NCBI GenBank assembly: GCA_025531455.1
Contig: JAMYHL010000031.1
Coordinates: 186,001-250,000 of the forward strand
From: Apiotrichum sp. Y4204
Taxonomy: Eukaryota; Basidiomycota; Tremellomycetes; Trichosporonales; Trichosporonaceae
Length of the DNA: 64,000 bases
Reading direction: 5' to 3'
Position numbers and translations under genes: made by a program. Below the pieces are notes generated by a model. That model had not been told where the DNA came from, did no database searches, and worked only from the letters and a program-made list of their open reading frames with translations. Below, one piece after another: positions 11,325 to 22,134 of this stretch (position 1 is the stretch's first letter; every line of letters starts with the position of its first letter).

Positions 11325-13460
11325 ATGGACAAGAAGGACAGCACGACAGTGCACCACTACGATGCGGACGGGTACGATGTGGACAAGCACGAGCTCGATC
11401 AGACGGGCCACGAGGTCGTGCACCTCAAGCGGCGTTTCTCAATGTTTGCATGTCTCGGCATTGCGTTTGCCATCCTCAACTCGTGGACCGCCATGGCGTC
11501 CAGTCTCCAGATTGTGCTCCCCTCAGGCGGGAGCATCACCATGGTCTGGGGGCTGCTCGCGAGCGCTATCGGCGCGTTCCTCATGGTCCTCTCTCTGTGA
11601 GTAGGCCGCAAAGCATTCTCTGACCCCCAGTGCCGAGATCTGTCAGGCGTTCCCGCTCACTGGAGGACAGTACGACTGGGCATGTGAGTGATCAGTCTTG
11701 GTCCAATTTCATGCTTACACCAGACGTCCTTGCGCCCAAGAGCATCCGCAGGCCGCTGTCGTTCTTCACGGGCTGGATGAGTGCCGCGGGCTGGATCAGC
11801 GTGAGTGCGGTATTAGATTGGAGGAGACTGACGACAAGCTGATCGCGACCAACTCGTCCGTCTGCGCCAACTTTGTCACTGGGTGCGTCCCCTCCATTTC
11901 GTGCCACTGACCGCAGCATTGTCGCGCTCTCACACCCCGAGTTCACTGTCCAGCGCTGGCAGACGTTCCTCATGTACATTGGCTGGACGCTCATCGCTTT
12001 CCTGCTCAACATGTTCTGTGTCCGCCTGCTGCCCGTTCTCGAGCGCGGCGCGTTCTACTGGTCCATCGCCGGCTTCTTCATCGTCATCATCACGGTGCTT
12101 TCGTGCTCGTCGGGCGAGTTCCAGCCGCCCAAGAATGTCTTTGCGACGTGGACCAACGCCACTGGAGTGAGTGCATTAGGATGTGCCATGTCGTTGCAGC
12201 AGCGTGTCTGTCTTCCTTCTCGTTCTCAAGAAGCTTCCTCCTGTTTTTTTTTTTTTCTTCTTTCTCTTCTTCCATCCTTTCCTTATCCTCATCTGACTCC
12301 ACTTTCCTCTTCACTTCAAATATCCCAGCAGCAACTGACACACAGTGGCCGGATGGAATGGCGTTCCTCCTCGGCCTCCTTCAGTCGTGCTTTGGCCTGA
12401 CCGCTTTCGTGAGTAAGGCCGCTACCATGTCCAACCTTGATCTAGCTGCTCATTACAGGATGCGGCGACGCACATGATTGAGGAAATCCCCCGGCCTGGC
12501 CACAATGCCCCGAAAGTAATGTGAGTTGAACAACTCCGGCGAAACAACTCAGCTAACAACAGGGTCACGGCCGTCGCGCTCGGCTCGTCGACCTCGTTTG
12601 TCTTCGTCATTGTCCTGCTCTTCTGCCTGCGCGACCTTGACGGGGTCATCTCGGCAGCCACAGGCCCCCTCCTCCAGATCTACTACCAGGCTACGAGCAA
12701 CCGCGCCGGCGTACGTCCCCTTCCCCCTCCAGAAGCTGATATCAGGCAACGTGCCTCGTGTTCATCAACCTCGTGGCCATGTTTGCGGCCTGCCAGGGCG
12801 TCATGACCGTCGCGTCCCGCATCGTCTACTCGTTTGCCCGCGACCGTGGCATCGGCCAGCTCAGCCCCGCCCTCGGCCGCGTACACCCCCGTCTCCTCGT
12901 CCCGGCCTGGAGCATCATCTTCTGCTCGGCGTGGGTCCTCGTCTTCGGCCTCATCTGTGAGTCGTATCCGAGCTGATCAGTTCATTACGCAAAGCTCGGG
13001 CTGACTTCCAGACCTCGGCTCCTCGGTTGCCCTCAACGCCATCATCTCCGCGTCCGTCGTCTTCCTCCAAATCTCGTACTTTATCCCCAGTACGTCTGAA
13101 ACCACAAACCCTCCTAACGGCAGTCCTCCTCTCCTTCGTCCGCGGCCACAAGGTGCTGAACGGAGTAAAGGGAACGTGGTCCCTCGGCCGCTGGCGCCGT
13201 GAGTTTTTGTCATCAGTAGACTCCGAACTCTAACGACAGTGCTCATCAACGGCCTCGCGCTCATCTTCATCACCGTCACGTCCGTGTGCTTCCTCCTCCC
13301 GCCCGCGCTGCCAGTCACGGGCACGACGATGAACTATGTCTCGGTCGTGCTCGCCATTGTCATCATTCTGTGTGGTATCACGTGGGCCATTGATGGGCGC
13401 AAGCGGTTCGACGGGCCGAGCGAGCTCGAGGAGCGGCTTGCACTCGCACGTAGGGTGTAG
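11325..13460 (+). CDS. GABA/choline-type permease (APC superfamily, ACT family)
   Basis: Related to fungal UGA4/HNM1-type transporters for GABA, choline or related amines. Twelve exons: 11325-11596, 11631-11683, 11724-11800, 11839-11882, 11917-12166, 12346-12408, 12459-12520, 12563-12710, 12746-12956, 13012-13089, 13124-13198, 13240-13460; phases agree and give 517 aa. Family landmarks: KRRFSMFACLGIAFAILNSW at residue 35, AEICQAFPLTGGQYDW, then the conserved stretch WPDGMAFLLGLLQSCFGLTA with DAATHMIEEI across two exons, VASRIVYSFARDRG, and the C-terminal GRKRFDGP. Ten of its eleven introns are 34-55 nt; the 179-nt intron 12167-12345 carries a T/C-rich tract (about 12240-12290). One acceptor is AAG (11838). 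The substrate is uncertain. Confidence 0.9.
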
Positions 13461-13685
13461 GTGGGAAAGAACGAGACGATTTTGCGGCAGTGGCTCCGGA
13501 ATGATAAGTGATGGGTAGTAACAACAGCAATATCAGATTCTTCACGGGGCGGTTGTAACCTTATGTACGCCATCTAATGCGACGATCTTGAATCAATGTG
13601 TTTTGCATGTCATGGTCAGCTATCTACATCTCCAGCCGAAGCTCTCCTCTCCCTCAGAGGAATACAACCTGACCGCCCCAGAGAA

Positions 13686-16600
13686 CTACGACCACTCGCC
13701 CGTCTGCATAAGCTTGGCAAACACGCCGCCGCGCGCAGAAAGCTCATCAAACGTGCCGTCCTCAGCAACACGCCCTTCGTCGAGGCACACGATGCGGTCG
13801 CAGCGCCGCATCGCCTCGATCGAGTGCGTGATAAAGATGGTAGTCGAGGTCTGCCGTCAGCAAAAAAAATCAAACTCATTGTACTCACCTCCTTGACGTG
13901 CGAGATTGTATCGAGGAGAATACGCTGGTTTTCGACGTCGAGCGCGGACGTGCATTCGTCCAGGATACAAATGACGGCGTGGCGCACGAGCGCGCGGGCA
14001 ATCTGCAGGCGCTGCGCCTGCCCGCCCGAGATGAGCGCCGCGTTCTCCCCGAGGCGCGTGTCGTATCCGTCCGGGAGGCTGAGGATGAAGCCGTTGATGT
14101 TGGCGTCCTTGCACGCGCGGATGATTTCGGCGCGGTTAATGCTCGGCGCGCCGTACGAGACGTTTTCTGCGACACTCGCGTCGAAGAGGTTTGCCGTCTG
14201 CGAAACGACAGCTATGTGGTTGCGCAGGTACGTGACCTCGGCGTTGGCGAGGGTGTACTCTCCAAAGCGGATGATTCCGGAGGTCGGCTCGTACAGCCGC
14301 TGGATAAGCGCTGCGATGGTAGACTTGCCGCTTCCTGATGGGCCGACGATCGCAATGCTTTCATAAGGGCGAATCGCGAGCGAGAGGTTGCGCAGAACGG
14401 GCACGTCTGGCCGTGTGGGATAGGAGAATGACACGTTCTCAAAGGAAATGTCGCCCCGGATGGGGTAACGCTGGAAACCCGACTTTTCAACCGTGTCAAT
14501 GCCCAGCGAGTGAATCCGGTCAAAGTCGGCTGCAGCTGCACGGCTCTTCGCAACCTGGGGCACTGGCGTCAGCTCTATCCATCAAGGGTGCTCACAGAAA
14601 ACCACGACTTGGCTGGAAAAGTTAATGGCAAACAGGATAAGAGTGTACACGAGAATCAGGGTTGCAAAGTTGATGAGGCCGTCTCTCATCATCGCCGCCC
14701 CAGCGTACAACATGACCACCTGAGAGAAGAGCGGCATGCCGAGGTTGAGGCTGAAACCGATAGCCGTGAGCCACACCATGGTAGTTGCGTGCGACCGTGT
14801 GCGCGCAGTCTCGTCCACAAAGCGCGTGTGGAAGCTTGACTCGAGGGCCATTGCGCGGATGCCGCGAATATTCGCCACCGCCTGTCGTCAGTGTCGACCT
14901 CCATAAGTTCCCACCTCATAGAACGTCTTGGCCACCGCCTCGCGATACCGCTTGTTCCTGTTCTCGACAAAGCCGTTTGCGGCGTCCGAAAGCATGATCA
15001 CACTGATGAACACCGGGGCAATCGCCAGGCCAACGAGGGTGAGCCTCCACGACGTAGCCATGGCCCACGCAAAGCTGCCGACAAGGAGTACGATGATCGT
15101 GAGGAAGGCGGGCAGAACCGAGCCGATCAGGAGGCGCATGTCGTCCACATCCTTGATGAGGTTCTGGACGAGGCGGGGAGGCGAGTGCTCGGGCTCGTCA
15201 AACCACTTCATGTCCTGCATCATGACCTTTTCGAACGCCTCGCGGCGGATCTGCGCGGTCCACTGCGCGCCGACGCGGTTGACCATCCATACCTTCATAA
15301 ACTCCGCCACTGCCTGTCCGGCCGCAACTCCGACGAGCTGGCCGACACGGGGAATGACGAGGGAGGTGTCTTTCGAACCGAGGAGAACAATGAGGCGCGA
15401 AATAGAGAATGAGAAGATGGGCGTGGACATGCCAAAGGCGAGCGCGGCGGCAAGGGCGACGAAGAAGAGTGGCTTGTTGGGGATCGTGGGATACCACCGC
15501 GGAATGAGGCGAAGCGTTCCACCCTGCTTGGGGGTCAACTTGGCTTTCAACTGGCGGAGTCCTGGGGAAAGCGGAGGATCAGACGTGACAATCTCGATTT
15601 TCGATTCCTCGAAGCGCTCTTCGAAACGCTGGGTAGAGGAAGGCCGACGATACGGTCCATTGTGAAGGTCCTCTGATGTCCAGCTGAGACGCCGCTGAGC
15701 GGGGGTGAGCGACTGCCGAGTAGCCGATTCGCTCCGTGCATGGAAGTGACTCGAGGACTCTCTCCGATGAGAAACGGACCGCCTCTTTGAGACTGACTCC
15801 CTTCGAGACAACTGCCTTGAGAGACCGGAAGGATCCTCCTGTAGGCTGTCGACACTGTATATCTGGCGCTGTGAGCCGAGATACTCGTCTCCCAAGCCGT
15901 AGAAGCTGGAGATGCTCAATGGTCGCCCGCGCTGTCCCGCCTGAGTGTCGACTTCCGCGTCCTCTATAATGTCCTGCACGTTGCTTGAGTCGCGCCACGC
16001 ATTCTCCGTCCGCGGTGGGAGGGGCTGCAGCACCTGCTCCTTGGCCATTGTCGCGAATACGCAGTTCAGCTTCATGAGGTCGGCGCGGTATCCCTGTTCC
16101 TCGATCATGCCATTGCTCATGACATAGACAAAGTCGTTGGCCCCAATCTGGGTCAGGTCGTGGGTGATAACAATGGTCGTGCGATTCTGGCGCCACTTCT
16201 TGATGTCCTCAAAGACGTCTACACGGGAAGTGACGTCAAGTGCCGAAGTTGCCTCGTCGAGAATGAGCACTGTCGGGTCACGAATACGCGCCCGTGCAAT
16301 CGCCAGGCGCTGCCGCTGTCCTCCCGAGAGCTCGGATCCGCCGTGTCCGAGCTTCGTGTCGTACCCGTTAGGAAGGGAGTCAATAAAATCGTGAATGTGC
16401 GCCATCTGGCAAGCTTCAATCACTTCCTCGCGGGTGACGTCCTCGGGACGGCGAGCCGCCCCTCTCCAGTCGACGGATGAGCCGACAAGACCAAGCGCAA
16501 CGTTCTCGTGTACCGTCATGTCAAACAGAATGCACCCCTGCTGCACGGCGGCAATGTGTTCGCGAGAGTATGCACGAGGCACAGAGGACAACGGAAGATT

Positions 16601-18416
16601 GTCGAGCGTGATGACACCCGAGTCGGGCTCGTACATCCTGAGCAGGAGTTGTGCGATTGTCGACTTGCCTGATCCAGAGCCGCCGACGATAAATGTCATC
16701 TCGCCGGTGGGCACGAAGAGTGTGAGGCCGCGGAGGACGGGCACGTTGGAGCGAGATGGGTACGCGAAGCACACATCATTGAAGTCGAATGCACCGCGGC
16801 AGATCGCGGGCGTGCGGGCCGAAGACGGGGTGGTAGGGGAAGGGACGTCCTTGTCTGTGAGAGACGCCATCTCATCGCGGATCACGGTGAGGAGCGAGGC
16901 GAGAGACATTTTGCCCTTTGTAAGAATGAGGAGTTGGGACGTTACGGTCTGAATCATGGCGCTTGCGAACAGACAGGCCCAAAAAGCTGTCGTGGTCTTG
17001 GCCACCGTGGACTTGCCCTGTGCGACAAGGATGATAGCGTACCAGAATCCAACGGCGAACATGAAGAGCAGCAGAAAGGTAACACTCGCGTTGGTCGTGG
17101 CCCAGCGCCACGCCTGGCGGTACAGCGCATTGCGGGCGGTGTTGACCATCTTGGAGAACCTGTTGCTCTCGACTGTCTGCGCGTTGAAGGCTTTGACTGT
17201 GGCGATCGAGTTGGTCGTCCGGTCCACGAGCGACGATGCCTCGGCAAACGCGCGCCTCTCATCCATAGACAGTGGCGCTTGGAGACGTTGGTTGATTCCG
17301 TGGATGAGTGTGACGATCGGGTACGGCGCCAGCACGACGAGAGCCAGGAGAGGCGAGTTGACAAACCCAATCACGATGCAAATGATAATGGCCATCGAGT
17401 ATTGGGCGGTCAAGCCGAACGCCAGTCCTGCCATGCGGACTTCGTCGGTTTCACTGCCATCAGTACGGGGTACGTAGGCACACAGCTAGGCACTCACCGT
17501 GCAAACTTGCCCATCAGGCCGCCAGCCCCGATCTCGTTTGATGACTTCTCGGCTCCCTGGAGGCCCATGCCCGTATCAACCACTTCATCGGCTTGTTCTG
17601 CACGCCGTCAAAGATCTTGCGGCGCAGGGCTTCGGCGGTGTATTCTCCAAAGTAACCCCAGAGGACGTTCATGAGGTAGACGGTGATGGTGCCCCCTCCG
17701 GCCGTGAGCGCAAACTTCATGATAGTTTGCCCGACGGAACGCATGAGCGCTTTCTTTTGTTCCTCGGTCGCCGTCCCCGCAGTTGGAGGAAACTCGGTAA
17801 AGGCTTGGAAGACGTCGCCCATCATGATGGCAATGAATGGCTGCACACCCGCGCTCACAAAGGAGAAGAACAATGCGAGCACGAGAATGTGCAACGTGCG
17901 GCTCCATGGGCACACCGTAAAGAGGCTGCGGAAGCTAGGTGGGATGGGCGGCAGCGGCTCAACCTCCCCCGGCGACGGGGGCGAGTAGTCGGATTCGGCG
18001 GGTTTGGGCGGGTTGACAAGATTGATGGCCGACCCGCGCTTGTGGATGGTTGTTTCATCGGGGCTCGGACTGCGTCCAGTGATGGGTTGATAGGCCTTGA
18101 ACGGCTTATGATGCGCCGGTGCTGGCTCGTCGGGATGAATTGGACTCTGGGTATTGCGGCGGGAGCGGACCTCGTCCATGAGAATCTCCTGCACCGACTC
18201 GCGATTGTGAGATGGCGACAGCTGGTGGTACCCCCTAGCGGAGCGCCAGTTGCCGTTCATTGTGTCGCTGTTGTCGGTCGTAGTGGATCGGCGACGTTTA
18301 GAGGACGAAGACGGAGCAGAGACCTCTTCTTGCGACGCCGACCGCTCACGCTTTTGGACGAGCGCGGCGGGCGGCTGGATCGACTCCTGGTCCCACAGTG
18401 GGTAGGGGGAGGTCAT
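13686..18416 (-). CDS. STE6: STE6-type ABC transporter (a-pheromone exporter), apparent 1-nt frameshift
   Basis: Full-length ABCB half-repeat transporter (TMD-NBD-TMD-NBD) that in fungi exports farnesylated mating pheromone. Exons: 17498-18416, 14915-17453, 14596-14881, 13889-14562, 13686-13850. The N-tail of about 165 residues is disordered. NBD1 has Walker A GGSGSGKST, signature LSGGQRQRLAIARA, Walker B VLILDEATSALD and H-loop ITHD. NBD2 has GPSGSGKST, a variant signature ISGGQ, ILDECTSALD and IFITHS. Exon 1 has one base too few: its frame leaves the family pattern after NKPMKW (17580-17588), while the next frame immediately continues DTGMGLQGAEKSSNE..GAGGLMGKFARETDEVRMAG. No intron fits. 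With one base restored the gene has 1528 codons. This is either a sequencing error or a broken allele. Family call firm. Confidence 0.88.
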
Positions 18417-19948
18417 GATGGTTTCGGATGGATTTGGGATAGACGGTCAGCCGGCCCTCAATACGACCACAATGGCCGGAGAAGTCGGGCGTGGTGGTCA
18501 CGGTCGATGAGCGAACTAGCAGCGAGCAGTGGTCAGATGTTTCTCTGACCACGACAGCACAGGGTTGCTCAAAGGGGTGGATGGCCGAAGCAAAGGATGG
18601 CGTTGACGATGGCGAGACAGGAAGAGACACTAAAGAAGGTGAGGGTGAGTAGGAGGTAAGTGCAGGTGTGAGCAACAGTGGGCAAGTGGGTGGGACCGAG
18701 TGGGTGTGTTGCAATGTTGTTGACTTTTGTTTTATTGTTCTGATCCGCCCGCGACGGAAATCCGGGGGCTGTCACCCAGGGCACACACACCAGAACACCT
18801 ACCTCCCCAGTCCCTATCGTTCTGTGTGTTCCCACTCGATCCAATATTCAAGCCCAATGCCGACCAGGTGGTCAGTGCGTGGTACTCTGTGTGTCATGGC
18901 GTCCAAAGTGGAAGTCAAGAACACAAGCCCAACTTGAAGATACAGAGCACACGAGAGGGTCAAAAGTGACGCAGAACGAAACAGGTCATGGCTGGGCGAT
19001 CCGCGCGTCGCTTTCAACTGCAGCCCGCGCAGTCCATGCAGTCCATGCCAGCGAGAGGCAGAGGCATGCCAGGAGGGTGTCGAGGAGACAAAGAGGCATG
19101 GATCAATGAAGCGACTCCCAAAACAGGCACTTTGCACCATTTGAGCAAGAGCGATGGGGAGGAATGTGGTGTGTTTCGACACACAGTACAAGACAATGTG
19201 GCGTTGTGGTGGCGTGTGTATCGGAGCCAGGTGTGTACGAGAAGCCAATGGGCAATGGTGGTGTCGCGCCGTGTATGCTGCAAGCTGTGTGTGGGCTGAA
19301 TCAGGCCCATTTGGACAGATGGGGAATAAGAGTTTTACCAAGGACAGAGGGCAGAGAGGATGAGCGCCGAAGCGATGAGATGTGAGCATGTGAGAGTTGC
19401 TTTGTCAAATGTTGCTGGCCCACTCCCTACGACACACGACATGAATCAGGACTGTGTGAGAACCCGTCCCACGTCGGGCATGAGGGAGAGCGGCAGTAAG
19501 CCCAGTTCACGCCAGCAGCCGCCGTGGCGTTGACATGCACGACAACATGCGCGACATGAGAGCGAGTTGGGGCAGAATGGGACGGAGTGGATGGATCAAT
19601 GTTCGTTGCTTAGTGTTCGTTGCTGCACGTTGTCCCACAAACATCGTGTGCTGTTGGTGGAACTCGTGCAGAGTATGGCAATGTGGCACTTGGGGGCGTC
19701 ACTCACCACGCGATCTCCATTTACATTCATTTCATCATCTCGGCATCTCAGCCCTCCAATCGCCCACCATACCGAGCCCGGACCGCCGGGCCGGGCGGCA
19801 CAACACGGCAACTACAGACGTCTCGGTCTCGGTGTAATTACCACCGTGGAGACAAGACGTGTGGGGTTGTGTGTGTGTGTGTTGCCCGGCGAGGGGCCCG
19901 ATATATACCACCGGGGACAGACGACTTGCTGCTGTTCCTCAACACAAC
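18417..19948. other. Intergenic region, STE6 promoter / dehydratase promoter
   Basis: No gene is supported; all ORFs here are short and featureless on both strands. A (GT)n run lies at about 19867-19883. A TATATA element (19902-19907) is 42 bp upstream of the dehydratase start and is a good TATA-box candidate for that gene. I looked for a CaaX pheromone precursor beside STE6 and saw none. Confidence 0.5.
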
Positions 19949-21624
19949 ATGACTGCATCCACCATGGCGGGCAAGATCACCGACTTTAGCGTGCACGGTA
20001 CGCGACCGCGACCGTAAAAAGAGGGGCTGACGGGCAGATGTGCGGTACCCGACCAACGTGACCGGCGACGGCACGGACGCGATGAACAAGGAGTGCGATT
20101 ACTCTGCGGCCTACGTGATTGTCCACACGGACACTGGCCTCTCAGGCCATGGCATGACATTTAGTGAGTTGGGACCCAATGGACCAAAAGGACCGACGAC
20201 CGCGCAACAACATGCCCAAGATGTTTTGTTCTGACACAAAGCAATCGGCCGGGGTAACGAGATCGTCACGTACGCGATCAACGAGGTCGCAAAGCGCATT
20301 GTGGGCATGGACGCCGAGGAGATCTTTGCGGACATGGGCGCATTCTACTCCTTCCGTAAGTCTAGAATACCCTCCCAATTACTCTAACTCCCCAGTCGTC
20401 GCGGACCCGCAGCACCGCTGGCTCGGCCCGGAAAAGGGCGTTATTGCGCTCGCGACCGCGGCCGTGTCAAACGCCGTGTGGGACCTGTTCGCAAAGGCGC
20501 GGGGCAAGCCGCTGTGGAAGCTCGTGGCCGACATGACTCCCGAGGAAATTGTACGCTGCACTGCGTTCCGGTACATTTCCGATGCGATTACAAAGGACGA
20601 GGCGCTCGCGCTCCTCCGCGAGCGGGAGGCCGGGAAAAAGGAACGCGAAGAAGAGGTCATTCGCCGCGGATACCCGGCCTACACTACCAGCGTGGGATGG
20701 CTGGGGTACGATGACGCCAAAGTCGAGCGGCTGACAAAGGAGGCGCTCGCGCAGGGCTTCAACCACTTCAAGCTCAAGGTCGGCGCCGACGTCGCTGATG
20801 ACCTGCGCCGCGGGGGGCTTATCCGCAAAATTATCGACAATCCGGATAATATCCCGGCGGACCGCAAAGTCGACCCCAAGACCGTGGTGGGGAAGAATGC
20901 GGGGCCGACAGGGTGCGTGCCCATGGTCGACGCCAACCAGGTGTGGGACGTGCAGGAGGCGGTCGACTACATGAAGCAGCTTGCGCCGCTCAAGCCGTGG
21001 TTTATCGAGGAGCCGACCGCGCCAGACGATGCAGTCGGGCATGCTGCTATCCGCAAAGCGCTCAAGCCGTACGGTATCGGCGTCGCGACGGGCGAGCACG
21101 CGCACAACCGCATGACCTTTAAGCAGCTCCTCCAGCTCGACGCGATCGATGTCTGCCAGATCGACTCGTGCCGCGTAGCAGGCGTCTCGGAACTGCTTGC
21201 AATAATGCTCATGGCCGCCAAATTTGGTGTCCCCGTGTGCCCGCATGCAGGCGGTGTTGGGTGAGTGCGAGAGATCACAAGGGGTCACGTTAACGACAGT
21301 CTTTGCGAGCTGGTGATCCACCTCTCGCTAATTGACTACATCTGCATCTCGGGCTCGATGGAGCGCAATGTGTAAGCCTAATACCCGCTCAGAGTACACT
21401 AACACCGCAGGCTAGAGTACGTCGACCATCTGCACGGGCATTTCCACTACCCGGTGTCGATCAACGAGAACGGGCGGTACAACGTCCCGCTCGACCCCAA
21501 GGGCGGGTACTCTGTCGAGATGAAGGCCGAGTCGATCGCCAACTATGCGTTCCCCGACGGCGCGTACTGGGTTGCCGCCGCCAAGGGGGAGAAGTTTGAC
21601 GACCCCAATGCGGATCACCACTGA
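19949..21624 (+). CDS. Enolase-superfamily sugar-acid dehydratase (L-fuconate dehydratase / ENOSF1-like)
   Basis: Mandelate-racemase/muconate-lactonising-enzyme subgroup. The closest named relatives are L-fuconate dehydratases, which dehydrate L-fuconate to a 2-keto-3-deoxy acid. Exons: 19949-19997, 20038-20163, 20242-20355, 20396-21260, 21300-21371, 21411-21624, 479 aa. Visible active-site signatures: KxK base motif in NHFKLKVG, metal ligands in MVDANQVWD, FIEEPTAPDD and TGEHAHNR, and the catalytic histidine in VCPHAGGVGLCEL, which spans an intron. The acceptor of exon 3 is AAG. Length is slightly above the usual 430-450 aa, mainly from a charged insert (REREAGKKEREEE). Family certain; substrate inferred from resemblance only. 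Confidence 0.9.
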
Positions 21625-22134
21625 GGCCGAGAATCTGGATACGATAGAAGGATGATATTTGTAGCGGGCAAGTGCTTGACCAGGACATAAACATGAGACG
21701 CATCATGAAATGTTAAGAGTGGGGGACTGAGAGTTGAACGGCACACCATCGCGATAGCGAACGCACAGCTCAGCGTACGAGAAAGCCAACTGACATCGAG
21801 AACAGGTTCACAGGACCTTAGGTTCTCCCTCAGTACTATACCACCCACTCAGGCGCAACCCTCCGGCACCAGGCCCACGTTTCTGCCTCCCTGGCAACTT
21901 GTTTCAACGAGGTGGATCTAAACGGTTTACATGTAGTGTTAAACTACGTATGCTAGCAAAGATTAGCAAGGATTTTATGTCTAAATGCAGTGGTGGAAGC
22001 AGGGGCATGAAATGGGTGTGCGGAAATGCGAGGTCGTGTCATGAAATAGTGTGGCTCATAGTAGTGTCGATTGTCCAGCGATATACCCATAGTCTAGTAG
22101 AGAAAAAATTGCGAGTCGTCGTGTCGGGGCGCGG
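21625..22134. other. Convergent 3' region, no gene seen
   Basis: This lies between the stop codons of the dehydratase (plus) and the ferric reductase (minus). It is AT-richer than the surrounding coding DNA, as expected for 3' UTRs. No ORF or structured element is supported. Confidence 0.5.

Noticed and set aside
18417..19948. Possible pheromone precursor gene beside STE6
   Set aside because: I looked for a small ORF ending in a CaaX box on both strands and found none that I could support.
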